Positions 1 through 6,503 are shown, counted from the first letter of the stretch. The stretch is DNA of 8,519 nucleotides from Salinibacterium sp. (GCA_025352485.1 JANXTJ010000168.1:1-8519); one strand, 5' to 3'. Made by a program: numbers and translations. The notes: generated from the sequence alone by a model not told the origin.

Positions 1-44
1 GCCTGTTCACGAGGTAGCCGCTCCTCCACAGGGCGGTTGCGGCG

Positions 45-65
45 GGGTGGCCACCCGATCGGTGG
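45..65. other. Inverted-repeat cluster upstream of yraN
   Basis: The first 108 bases contain no gene I can support. They hold a perfect 12-bp palindrome, GGGTGGCCACCC (45-56). Its right half, CCACC (51-55), can also pair with GGTGG (61-65) across the 5-nt loop CGATC. There is no T-run after it, so a terminator for the gene to the left is only a possibility. I see no convincing promoter or Shine-Dalgarno for yraN here. Confidence 0.25.
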
Positions 66-108
66 GTGCCGTGGCTCGTGCGCCCCACAGCACGACACGC
101 TTGGCCCC

Positions 109-465
109 ATGGCGGCAAAAGATGTACTGGGGCGACGCGGCGAAGCGATCGCCGAACGGCACCTTCTCGCGGTGGGGCTCTCGATCGTCGACAAGAACTG
201 GCGCTGCCCGCAGGGGGAGATCGACCTCGTTGCACGTGACGGCGACGAACTCGTCTTCGTCGAGGTCAAGACCAGATCGAGCGTGGCGTTCGGGCATCCC
301 CTGGAGGCGATCACCGTCATCAAGCTCGCGCGGTTGCGCCGGCTCGCGGCGGCATGGTGTGACGCGCATCCGGGAAACCACGACCGCATCCGCATCGACG
401 CGATCGCCGTTATCGCGCCCTCGGTGGGCGAGCCCCGGGTCGAACATCTGGCGAGGGTCTTCTGA
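109..465 (+). CDS. yraN: YraN-family (UPF0102) putative endonuclease
   Basis: The product is 118 aa, the usual length for the small UPF0102/YraN proteins, which have a restriction-endonuclease-like (PD-(D/E)XK) fold. The visible signature is GRRGEAIAERHL near the N-terminus, then QGEIDLVARDGDELVFVEVKTR in the middle. The E-I-D and E-V-K residues of that stretch match the predicted metal-binding core. The ATG at 109 was chosen because family homology begins right there (MAAKDVLGRRGE). The upstream in-frame start at 37 would add 24 residues with no family character. No clear Shine-Dalgarno is visible. The gene lies 15 nt before yifB and is probably the first gene here of a yraN-yifB-dprA operon, an order widespread in Actinobacteria. 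The cellular role is not established; a nucleic-acid-processing function is inferred from fold and neighbours. Confidence 0.9.
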   Translation: MAAKDVLGRRGEAIAERHLLAVGLSIVDKNWRCPQGEIDLVARDGDELVFVEVKTRSSVAFGHPLEAITVIKLARLRRLAAAWCDAHPGNHDRIRIDAIAVIAPSVGEPRVEHLARVF

Positions 466-480
466 GATGGGCGCCCTCTG

Positions 481-2016
481 ATGCCGATCGGGCGCACCTA
501 CGCCATTTCGCTGCTGGGGCTCCAGGGCGCTGTTGTCGAGATCGAGGCAGACATCTCGAGTAACCTGCCGGCGTTTGTCTTGATTGGGCTGCCCGACACG
601 GCCCTGGGCGAGGCCAAAGACCGGGTGCGTTCGGCGGCCACAAACTCGGGCTGCGGGCTGCCCAACCGCAAGATCACCGTCAACCTTTCACCGGCGGCCT
701 TACCCAAACACGGATCGGGCTTCGACCTCGCGATCGCATTGTCGGCGCTCGCCGCCGCGGGTACGGTATCGGCCGAATCCATCGAGCGGGTGCTGCACCT
801 CGGTGAACTAGGCCTCGACGGGCGGGTGCGCCCCCTCAACGGAATTTTGCCCGCCGTGCTCGCCGCCCGCACCGCTGGCTTCGCTGTGGTGATGGTGCCG
901 GTCGGCAATGCCGAGGAAGCTGCCCTCGTGCCCGGCGTTAGGGTCGTTGCCGTGGCATCCCTGCGTGATGCCGCTATCTGGCACGGCGGTCGCTTCGATC
1001 CGGTGCCGGTTGAGCCGCTCATCCGGCCTGCGCCTGCCGCGACAGACGATGAACCGCTGGAGCTTGCAGATGTCATTGGCAACGCCGATGCCATCGAGGC
1101 GCTCATCGTTGCGGCCGCAGGGGGGCACCACGTCTTCTTTCTCGGCCCTCCCGGCGCGGGTAAGACCATGCTCGCCGCCCGGCTCCCCGGACTGTTGCCC
1201 GACCTTGACGCGGATTCCGCCCTCGAGGTGAGTTCGATCCGCTCGCTGTCGGGGCTGCCGGTGGGGGGTGCACTGTCGGTGCGTCCGCCGTTCGAGAATC
1301 CGCACCACACGGCATCGGCGGCCGCCCTCGTCGGCGGCGGCAGCGCGATGATCCGCCCGGGCGCTGCGGCCAGGGCCGCCCACGGGGTGCTCTTCCTCGA
1401 TGAGGCGCCGGAGTTTGCCTCCAACGTTCTTGACGCCCTGCGCCAGCCACTCGAATCTGGCATCATCGCCATTCATCGCGCCAATGCTGTGGCCTATTTC
1501 CCGGGCAGCTTCCAGCTCATCATGGCGGCCAACCCCTGCCCCTGCGGTCAATACGGCGGCAGAGACTCGAGCTGTACCTGCCCGCCGATGGCCAGGCGGC
1601 GCTATCTCGGCAGACTTTCCGGCCCGCTGCTAGATCGCATCGACATTCAGTTTCGGGTGCAGCGCATCACGTCGGCGCAGGTCAGGGTCGCCGAGCAGTC
1701 GCTACGTCTGACGACGGCGGTTGCCAGAAAGCGCGTCATCGTTGCCCGTGCCGCGGCATCCACCAGACTCGCCGACACCCCGTGGGCGCTGAACTCACAG
1801 GTGCCGGGGGCCTGGTTGCGGGGTTCACAGGCGCGCCTGAAGCCGGCCGTCACGGCATCCATCGATCGCGCCCTCGAACGTGGCGGCATCACGATGCGTG
1901 GCTACGATCGCGTGCTGCGGCTGGCGTGGACCATCGCCGATCTTGATGGTGCAAACACACCGGGCGAAGGCCATATCGGCCAAGCGCTGTATCTGAGGAG
2001 GGCGATCTCGAGTTGA
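481..2016 (+). CDS. yifB: YifB/ComM family Mg-chelatase-like AAA+ ATPase
   Basis: This 511-aa protein has the full YifB/ComM architecture. Residues 1 to about 165 form the Lon-like ChlI domain (start GRTYAISLLGLQG; GFDLAIALSALAAAG about 80-94). The Mg-chelatase-type AAA+ module spans about 190-395, with Walker A GPPGAGKT at 222-229 and Walker B LFLDE at 304-308. It also has the family's NPCPCG (351-356) with a second Cys pair at 365 and 367, and an arginine-finger-type segment GPLLDRIDI (381-389). The C-terminal Mg_chelatase_C domain covers about 400-508. In Vibrio cholerae, ComM is a hexameric branch-migration helicase acting during natural transformation; the role in Actinobacteria is not known to me. 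ATG 481 fits the family N-terminus. Its A is also the last base of a TGA closing a four-codon reading frame (467-481), probably by chance. The stop overlaps the dprA start, suggesting translational coupling. Confidence 0.95.
   Translation: MPIGRTYAISLLGLQGAVVEIEADISSNLPAFVLIGLPDTALGEAKDRVRSAATNSGCGLPNRKITVNLSPAALPKHGSGFDLAIALSALAAAGTVSAESIERVLHLGELGLDGRVRPLNGILPAVLAARTAGFAVVMVPVGNAEEAALVPGVRVVAVASLRDAAIWHGGRFDPVPVEPLIRPAPAATDDEPLELADVIGNADAIEALIVAAAGGHHVFFLGPPGAGKTMLAARLPGLLPDLDADSALEVSSIRSLSGLPVGGALSVRPPFENPHHTASAAALVGGGSAMIRPGAAARAAHGVLFLDEAPEFASNVLDALRQPLESGIIAIHRANAVAYFPGSFQLIMAANPCPCGQYGGRDSSCTCPPMARRRYLGRLSGPLLDRIDIQFRVQRITSAQVRVAEQSLRLTTAVARKRVIVARAAASTRLADTPWALNSQVPGAWLRGSQARLKPAVTASIDRALERGGITMRGYDRVLRLAWTIADLDGANTPGEGHIGQALYLRRAISS
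1996..2001 (+). promoter_or_regulatory. Shine-Dalgarno for dprA inside yifB
   Basis: AGGAGG lies 11 nt before TTG 2013 and 17 nt before the in-frame ATG 2019. The spacing is long but favours the TTG start, which overlaps the yifB stop as TTGA (2013-2016). The site lies inside the yifB coding region, consistent with coupled translation. Confidence 0.6.
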
Positions 2017-3305
2017 GCATGTTTGGGTTGAAAGAGACTGAGGTAGCGCCCCTGGTACGGGCCGTCGCTGGAGACGGAACTGACCGATCCGGCGACGAGC
2101 TCGCCCGATCCGGCGACGAGCTCGCCCGATCGGGAGGCGAACTTGACCGTGCCGGTGTCGAGGAGCGATTTGCGCGCGCGACCTGGACCGGGATCGCGGA
2201 ACCCGGTGATCGGATTGCCGGATTTGTGGTCGCGACGCTCGGGGCATCGGCGTCGTTGACAGCGGTGGTGGAGCGGTTGAGCGCCGCAGAATTCCTCGCC
2301 GAGCTGTCAGCGAAGGGGGCGAACGGGGCTAGCGGGTCACTGGCGGCGGCGGAACTCCAACAGGGCATCGATCGCTGGCAGCCCCGGTTGAGTTCGGGGA
2401 ATGCCATCGTCGCGCTGCGGCAGGCCGCGCGTTTTGGGGCCAGACTGCGCATCCCCTCAGACGAGGGCTGGCCAGCGGGCTTCGGCGAGTTGGAGGCCTA
2501 CGCCCCGATCGCGCTCTGGACTCGTGGCTCGGCAGAAGCCTTCGACTCCCTGCGCCGCTCGATTGCTCTGGTGGGAGCACGGGCCGCGACGGGCTACGGC
2601 GAGCACGTCACGATGGAGGCGTCGGCCGGCCTTGTTGATCGGGGCTACTCCATCGTTTCCGGTGCCGCCTACGGCATCGACGGAATGGCGCACCGGGCGG
2701 CGCTTGCGAGCCACGGCTCAACGATTGCGTTCCTCGCGGGCGGCGTCGACCGGTTTTATCCGAGCGGCCACGATGCGTTGCTCACCCGCATCGTCGAATC
2801 CGGCGTGGTGATCTCGGAGCTGCCCTGCGGCAGCCCGCCCACCCGTTGGCGATTCCTGCAGCGCAACAGGTTGATTGCGGCTGCGAGCTTGGCGACGGTC
2901 GTGCTCGAGGCGGGTTGGCGGTCGGGGTCGTTGAACACCGCCGGCCACGCATCCCAGCTCGGGCGGCCCCTGGGTGCGGTGCCGGGCCCCGTGACGAGCG
3001 CGGCGTCGGCGGGCTGCCATCGGCTGATCCGTGAATTCAACGCAGTGTGTGTGACCAATGCCGACGAAATGGCCGAGCTTGCCCCACTGCCGACCGCCGC
3101 GAAACCCGAGGAGCCGACGGGGGGCGGCGACGCCCACGCGGTGCGGGTGCTCGATGCCCTGAGCAGCAGGTCTGCGCGATCGTCGACGGATGTCGCGGCC
3201 CGCGCCGGCCTCTCTGTCGCCGACAGCCGGGCCGTGCTTGCCCGACTCCTGCTCGACGACCTCGTGCGCGAGTCGGAGCGCGGCTGGCTCAAGCCGGCCC
3301 GCTAA
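2013..3305 (+). CDS. dprA: DNA-processing protein DprA (Smf)
   Basis: DprA binds ssDNA and loads RecA on incoming DNA; in non-competent bacteria its job is less clear. The protein is 430 aa. Residues 1-50 are a lineage-specific extension containing a seven-residue repeat (27-47). An actinobacterial N-terminal helical segment follows (ARATWTGIAEPGD, 54-66). The Rossmann-like DprA core spans about 145-350, with IALVGARAAT (184-193), SGAAYGID (216-223), FLAGGVDRFYP (240-250), ISELPCGSPP (267-276), RNRLIA (284-289), SGSLNTA (304-310) and AVPGPVTS (322-329). The C-terminal winged-helix DprA_WH domain covers about 373-427. The start is TTG 2013, overlapping the yifB stop; ATG 2019 is the alternative and loses two residues. 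Coupling to yifB fits a shared recombination or transformation role, but no comEA/comEC genes are visible in this window. Confidence 0.95.
   Translation: MSMFGLKETEVAPLVRAVAGDGTDRSGDELARSGDELARSGGELDRAGVEERFARATWTGIAEPGDRIAGFVVATLGASASLTAVVERLSAAEFLAELSAKGANGASGSLAAAELQQGIDRWQPRLSSGNAIVALRQAARFGARLRIPSDEGWPAGFGELEAYAPIALWTRGSAEAFDSLRRSIALVGARAATGYGEHVTMEASAGLVDRGYSIVSGAAYGIDGMAHRAALASHGSTIAFLAGGVDRFYPSGHDALLTRIVESGVVISELPCGSPPTRWRFLQRNRLIAAASLATVVLEAGWRSGSLNTAGHASQLGRPLGAVPGPVTSAASAGCHRLIREFNAVCVTNADEMAELAPLPTAAKPEEPTGGGDAHAVRVLDALSSRSARSSTDVAARAGLSVADSRAVLARLLLDDLVRESERGWLKPAR
2085..2147 (+). repeat. In-frame 21-bp tandem repeat in dprA
   Basis: Two identical 21-bp units (2085-2105 and 2106-2126) are followed by a diverged third (2127-2147) and perhaps a very degenerate fourth (2148-2168). 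Each unit encodes seven residues: RSGDELA, RSGDELA, RSGGELD, then RAGVEER. The unit length keeps frame, so copy-number change would only alter linker length. The heptad spacing and alternating charge could give a solvent-exposed or coiled helix; that is inference. Confidence 0.9.
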
Positions 3306-3309
3306 CTCG

Positions 3310-3371
3310 GGTCGGTAGAGCTTGCGCAGTGCCGACCGCGCCGGTGTCGGCCGAGCTGTGCCGACCGCGCC
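3310..3371. repeat. Alternating GTCGG/CCGAC arms and 14-bp direct repeat after dprA
   Basis: The dprA-phosphoesterase gap contains four short arms in alternating orientation: GTCGG 3311-3315, CCGAC 3332-3336, GTCGG 3346-3350 and CCGAC 3361-3365. They can form two successive hairpins (1 with 2, 3 with 4) or a competing one (2 with 3). Overlapping this is a perfect direct repeat, GTGCCGACCGCGCC, at 3329-3342 and 3358-3371. No U-tract follows, so an intrinsic terminator of the canonical kind is not shown. A transcription end or a protein-binding array are both possible. Confidence 0.45.
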
Positions 3372-3401
3372 TGTCTAGTACCGTGTCACGCGGCTCCGGC
3401 C

Positions 3402-3407
3402 TAGGGT
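3402..3407 (+). promoter_or_regulatory. Candidate -10 box for a leaderless phosphoesterase mRNA
   Basis: TAGGGT fits the actinobacterial TANNNT -10 pattern and ends six nt before GTG 3414. Transcription could therefore begin at or next to the start codon. No strong Shine-Dalgarno precedes the GTG (only GGTGGA), which fits leaderless translation, common in Actinobacteria. I do not see a good -35 hexamer. Confidence 0.35.
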
Positions 3408-3413
3408 GGAACG

Positions 3414-4349
3414 GTGATTCAACTCGGGCAGTATCCGGCCGCATCCCACGTCATTGCGCACATCAGCGACACCCACCTGTTGGGTGGGGGGCGGCCGCTG
3501 TACGGCAAGGTCAACACCATCGAGCACCTCGGGCAGGCGCTGGCGCAGCTGGAGCGTTCCATTGCCCAACCGCAGGCGATTGTCTTCACCGGGGACCTCG
3601 CCGATCTCGGCGAACCGGATGCGTACCTGCGGCTGCGCGAGATCGTTGAGCCCGCTGCTCGGCGCATGAACGCCCAGATCATCTGGGTGATGGGCAACCA
3701 CGACGAGCGCCCCGAGTACTCCCGCCTGCTGTTCGATGAGGAGTCGGATGCCCCGCAGGATCGCGTCTACGACATCGACGGCCTGCGGATCATCTCCTTC
3801 GACACCACCGTTCCCGGCTATCACCACGGGGCGGTGACCGAGGATCAGTTGGACTGGCTGGCTAATGTTCTGTCTAGCCCGGCCCCGCACGGCACGCTCT
3901 TGGCCGTTCATCACCCGCCGATTCCTACCCCGTTACTCGAAGCCATGGGGATGCTGGAGCTCCAGCAGCAATCGCGGCTCGCCGACGTCATCAGGGGCAC
4001 CGATGTGCGGGCGATCCTGGCCGGCCACCTGCACTATTCGACGCACAGTACTTTCGCCGGCATTCCGGTTTCGGTGGCGTCGGCCACCTGCTACACGCTT
4101 GATTTGAGTGCGAAGGATCGCCTGCTCTCCGGGGTCGATTTCGGCCAGTCGGTGAATGTGGTGCACGTCTACGACGACCAGGTCGTTCATTCGGTCATCC
4201 CGATTGGTGACACCACGGAGGTTTCCGGGTTCTCGGCCGAGGGTTGGGCTCAAATTGAAGCCATGACGCCGGAGCAACGCTTGGAGACGTTCTCGGCGAA
4301 GAGTTCGACATTCAATTCCGTGGAGGTCTCAAGTTCGGGCGACGCATAG
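3414..4349 (+). CDS. Calcineurin-like metallophosphoesterase, class III cyclic nucleotide phosphodiesterase type
   Basis: This 311-aa protein belongs to the binuclear metallophosphoesterases and most resembles the CpdA/Rv0805 class, which hydrolyse 3',5'-cyclic nucleotides and other phosphodiesters. The metal-ligand set is complete: D19 and H21 in ISDTH, D61 in TGDLAD, N95 and H96 in GNHDE, H166 in AVHHPP, and H205 and H207 in GHLH. No signal peptide or membrane segment is visible, so it is probably cytoplasmic. After the catalytic domain there is a polar tail (about 270-311) of no recognisable family. The GTG start is supported by homology beginning within about 12 residues and a possible -10 box just upstream. 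It sits between dprA and xerC, where I do not recall it in the mycobacterial arrangement. The substrate is not determinable from sequence; cAMP is a guess by family. Confidence 0.85.
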   Translation: MIQLGQYPAASHVIAHISDTHLLGGGRPLYGKVNTIEHLGQALAQLERSIAQPQAIVFTGDLADLGEPDAYLRLREIVEPAARRMNAQIIWVMGNHDERPEYSRLLFDEESDAPQDRVYDIDGLRIISFDTTVPGYHHGAVTEDQLDWLANVLSSPAPHGTLLAVHHPPIPTPLLEAMGMLELQQQSRLADVIRGTDVRAILAGHLHYSTHSTFAGIPVSVASATCYTLDLSAKDRLLSGVDFGQSVNVVHVYDDQVVHSVIPIGDTTEVSGFSAEGWAQIEAMTPEQRLETFSAKSSTFNSVEVSSSGDA

Positions 4350-4408
4350 TCGACTCGAAACGCGCGCAACCTCCCGCGGCCGGCGGCGGCGTGCGGCAGC
4401 ATGAGCAG

Positions 4409-5320
4409 ATGGATGCCACGGCCGAGCTGGCGCGCACCGTCGAGGCTTTTGTCGAATACCTCACCGCGGAGCGCGGCTTCAGCGCGCACACCGTGCGGTC
4501 CTACCGGTCTGATCTCGGCCAACTCATCGATTTTGCCGGGGCACGGGGAGCGGTTGCGGTGGTCGACCTCGACCTCGACCTACTGCGCGACTGGCTATGG
4601 CGCTCGTCGCAGGATGGCCTAGCCAAATCGACCCTGGCCCGTCGAGCGGCGGCGGTGCGCAGCATGACCGCGTGGCTGACCCGAACGCACATCACCTCGA
4701 CGGATGCCGCCTCCCGCCTCAAGGCCCCCAAGACCGAGCACCACCTTCCCCGCGTTCTCAGCCGCGACAGCATGGCCACCATTCTTGCGTCGGTCGCCTC
4801 TCGCGCCGAGCCGGGGGATCCCGTCGCCCTGCGCGATTGCGCGATCATCGAGCTGCTCTACGCGTCCGCGTTGCGGGTGAGTGAGCTCACCGGGCTCGGG
4901 GTCGCCGACGTCGATCTCGGGCGGCTGACGGTGCGGGTATTGGGGAAGGGATCGAAAGAGCGGGTGGTGCCCTTCGGCATCCCGGCGCGGGATGCCCTGG
5001 TGAACTACCTCGAGCGCGGGCGCCCCGCGCTGACCGCCGAACCGGGCCCGTTCTTCGTGGGCGCCCGTGGCGCGCGGCTGTCGAGCCGCACCGTGTACGA
5101 GCTGGTGTCGAAGCTGTTGGCGATGGTCCCTGGCTCTGGCCCGGCAGGACCGCACACCTTTCGGCACACGGCGGCGACCCATCTACTCGACGGCGGGGCC
5201 GACCTGCGAGCCGTGCAGGAGCTACTGGGTCACGCCAGCCTCGGCACGACCCAGCTCTACACGCACGTATCGACCGAGCGACTGAGGGACAGTTACCGGA
5301 TGGCGCATCCGCGCGCCTGA
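4409..5320 (+). CDS. xerC: Tyrosine recombinase XerC
   Basis: The product is a 303-aa site-specific recombinase acting with a second Xer protein at dif to resolve chromosome dimers. The N-terminal SAM-like core-binding domain covers about 1-95 (FVEYLTAERGFSAHTVRSYR). The catalytic domain spans about 110-300 with the full tyrosine-recombinase set: R156 in SALRVSEL, K180 in GKGSKER, H249 and R252 in HTFRHTAATHLL, H275 in LLGHASLGTTQLYTH, and the nucleophile Y284. Length matches XerC/XerD (about 300 aa). ATG 4409 gives the usual N-terminus. GTG 4391 in frame would add six residues; neither start has a good Shine-Dalgarno. The dprA-xerC-rpsB neighbourhood is the conserved actinobacterial xerC location, favouring XerC over XerD or an integrase. 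The gene is convergent with marR, 73 nt away. Confidence 0.9.
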   Translation: MDATAELARTVEAFVEYLTAERGFSAHTVRSYRSDLGQLIDFAGARGAVAVVDLDLDLLRDWLWRSSQDGLAKSTLARRAAAVRSMTAWLTRTHITSTDAASRLKAPKTEHHLPRVLSRDSMATILASVASRAEPGDPVALRDCAIIELLYASALRVSELTGLGVADVDLGRLTVRVLGKGSKERVVPFGIPARDALVNYLERGRPALTAEPGPFFVGARGARLSSRTVYELVSKLLAMVPGSGPAGPHTFRHTAATHLLDGGADLRAVQELLGHASLGTTQLYTHVSTERLRDSYRMAHPRA

Positions 5321-5382
5321 GTGGACCCGGATCCGGCGTCATTCGCGCGGGGGCGGAAGCGCCTGAGTGGGCGTAGATCCGG
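5313..5382. repeat. Imperfect 24-bp direct repeat across the xerC stop
   Basis: GCGCCTGAGTGG occurs at 5313-5324, including the xerC stop codon, and again at 5359-5370. Each copy is followed five bases later by GATCCGG (5330-5336 and 5376-5382). By eye, 20 of 24 positions agree, at a 46-bp period. The first copy also contains the palindrome CCGGATCCGG (5327-5336). The rest of the convergent gap (5321-5393) shows only a weak GGCG/CGCC hairpin (5353-5364) and no clear terminator. Confidence 0.7.
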
Positions 5383-5393
5383 ACGACAAGGCC

Positions 5394-5864
5394 TTAGTCG
5401 CGCAGATGCTCGCGGTGTAGGTCGGCGACCCGGCGAAGGTAGCGCGCGATGATTTCCTGCTGGGCTTCGTCAAAATCATTGAGAGCGCCGTCGATCGAGA
5501 TCATCACCGGCATGACGTCGTCGAGACCGCGCTGCACCGCGGCAGGGGTCGGGCTGACGATAACGCCCCTGCGGTCGGTGGGATGCGGCGCCCTGACGAC
5601 GTTTTCGGATGCCACGAGCCGATCCACCACCGTGGTCATCGCCGCAGCACTGAGCCCCAGCCTCCGAGCGAGCGCGCTCGGACTCTGTGGGCCCGTCATC
5701 ATGACCTGCTCGAGGACGGCCAAGTCGGTCGAATTGATCCCGAGATTACGGGCGAGCTGAGACTGGTACTGCTTGCTCACGCTGATGATCTCAGTCATCA
5801 ACAATGACGGCGTGCGCAGGCTGCTCTGGAAGTTGTCGCTAAATGCAAGCGGATCCGTATCCAT
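5394..5864 (-). CDS. MarR-family winged-helix transcriptional regulator
   Basis: This 156-aa protein has the size and layout of MarR dimeric repressors, which usually bind palindromes near their own promoter and release DNA on binding small ligands or on oxidation. The N-terminal dimerisation helix is about residues 14-40. The winged helix-turn-helix runs from about 45 to 105: helix SPSALARRLG (61-70), recognition helix LSAAAMTTVVDRLV (71-84), and wing VVRAPHPTDRRGVIV (89-103) with the D-x-R feature at D97 and R99. C-terminal helices complete the dimer interface (about 108-153). No cysteine is present, so a thiol redox sensor is unlikely. ATG 5864 is the natural start and may be leaderless. 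The gene follows the M23 peptidase gene on the same strand with a 33-nt gap, so partial co-transcription is possible. Target genes and ligand are unknown. Confidence 0.9.
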   Translation of the reverse strand: MDTDPLAFSDNFQSSLRTPSLLMTEIISVSKQYQSQLARNLGINSTDLAVLEQVMMTGPQSPSALARRLGLSAAAMTTVVDRLVASENVVRAPHPTDRRGVIVSPTPAAVQRGLDDVMPVMISIDGALNDFDEAQQEIIARYLRRVADLHREHLRD

Positions 5865-5869
5865 GTCTC

Positions 5870-5875
5870 AGGATA
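5870..5875 (-). promoter_or_regulatory. Candidate -10 box of marR (TATCCT)
   Basis: On the minus strand TATCCT is followed by five bases (GAGAC) and then the marR ATG at 5864. Transcription could start at or next to the A of the ATG, giving a leaderless mRNA. There is no Shine-Dalgarno before the ATG. The hexamer is identical to the candidate rpsB -10. No good -35 is visible, but the palindrome described separately occupies the spacer region. Confidence 0.45.
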
Positions 5876-5878
5876 CCG

Positions 5879-5896
5879 CCACCGTTTGAATGGTGG
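5879..5896. promoter_or_regulatory. Candidate MarR autoregulatory operator
   Basis: CCACCGTTTGAATGGTGG is an 18-bp near-palindrome: seven of nine position pairs match, with perfect CCACC/GGTGG outer arms. It lies immediately upstream of the marR -10 box, where a bound dimer would block RNA polymerase. The length fits MarR-type operators, which are typically about 16-20 bp. It ends just before the last codon of the M23 gene (stop codon 5898-5900), so it is not inside a coding region. Confidence 0.5.
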
Positions 5897-5897
5897 A

Positions 5898-6503
5898 CTA
5901 TTCGATCATCGAAATAGGAATGAGTGGTTGCCGGCCCGTCACGTCGGTTCGCGTCGGCAGCAGGATCGATCGCGCGATACCGCCGAGAAATGCCAGCGGC
6001 GAGATGTATTGGCCGTTCAGGCGCACCCCGAAGTGCAGACAGGCACGGGCGCAGTGTCCGGGCAACAGAGTGCCAACCCGTTGGCCGCTCTCGACCGCCT
6101 CACCGACGACCAGCGTGGTTTCGACCGGCTCGAAACTGGATATAGCGCCGCCCACATGCCGGATGGAGAGCACTGGGCGATCCACGACAGTCCCGGCAAA
6201 GGCGACGACTCCTGCGGCGGGCGCAAACACCTCGGGGCCGGACGCTCCGATGTCGATGCCGCGGTGCCCCGCCGAGTACGGCGTCGGTGGAGCGACGAAG
6301 GGCCGCACGACCGGATGCGGAGCAGCCACCGGCCACGACCAGTGGCCCGCCGCCGTGCTGTCCGGCGCGGTGCGCCCCCGCCAGGTGGCCTCAGCGGCCG
6401 CGTCAGCCCCAGCCCCAGCGGGAGCCTCAGCGGCCGCGTCAGCTGGCGGCGCGAGCATCAGCAGGGCGGCCGCGAGCACCGGGATGAGGATGAGCCGAAG
6501 CAT
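5898..6503 (-). CDS. Secreted M23-type (LytM domain) peptidase-like protein
   Basis: This is a 201-aa exported protein. The N-terminus MLRLILIPVLAAALLMLAPPADA is a signal peptide with a probable cleavage in the ADA/AAA stretch at about 22-25. An Ala/Glu/Gly-rich linker with an internal duplication follows (about 21-40), then the LytM/peptidase-M23 domain (about 55-172). Zinc-ligand positions are visible: H80 and D84 in GHRGIDIG, and H157 in CLHFGV. The first His of the usual HxH motif is C155, and C151 is nearby, so a disulfide or a weakened active site is possible. Family members cleave peptidoglycan cross-bridges or, if degenerate, activate amidases. ATG 6503 was chosen because it begins the signal peptide; the open frame continues upstream to 6644 without family character. 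A peptidase-like gene divergent from rpsB is, from memory, also present in mycobacteria (Rv2891). Confidence 0.85.
   Translation of the reverse strand: MLRLILIPVLAAALLMLAPPADAAAEAPAGAGADAAAEATWRGRTAPDSTAAGHWSWPVAAPHPVVRPFVAPPTPYSAGHRGIDIGASGPEVFAPAAGVVAFAGTVVDRPVLSIRHVGGAISSFEPVETTLVVGEAVESGQRVGTLLPGHCARACLHFGVRLNGQYISPLAFLGGIARSILLPTRTDVTGRQPLIPISMIE
6388..6443 (-). repeat. 20-bp perfect direct repeat in the M23 linker
   Basis: A 20-bp sequence at 6388-6407 recurs exactly at 6424-6443. The 36-bp period is in frame, and on the minus strand it encodes ADAAAEA twice, separated by PAGAG. It covers the predicted end of the signal peptide and the linker, so duplication changes only the linker length or the cleavage context. 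Confidence 0.85.

Noticed and set aside
51..65. CCACC-N5-GGTGG upstream of yraN as a second MarR site
   Set aside because: The arms match those of the candidate operator, but the spacer is 5 bp instead of 8 and the inner bases differ. Chance is likely in GC-rich DNA.
37..108. Upstream in-frame start for yraN
   Set aside because: The 24 extra residues show no family similarity, and the conserved N-terminus begins at ATG 109.
498..1551. Minus-strand open frames inside yifB
   Set aside because: They have no recognisable domains and lie wholly within an AAA+ gene with complete motifs.
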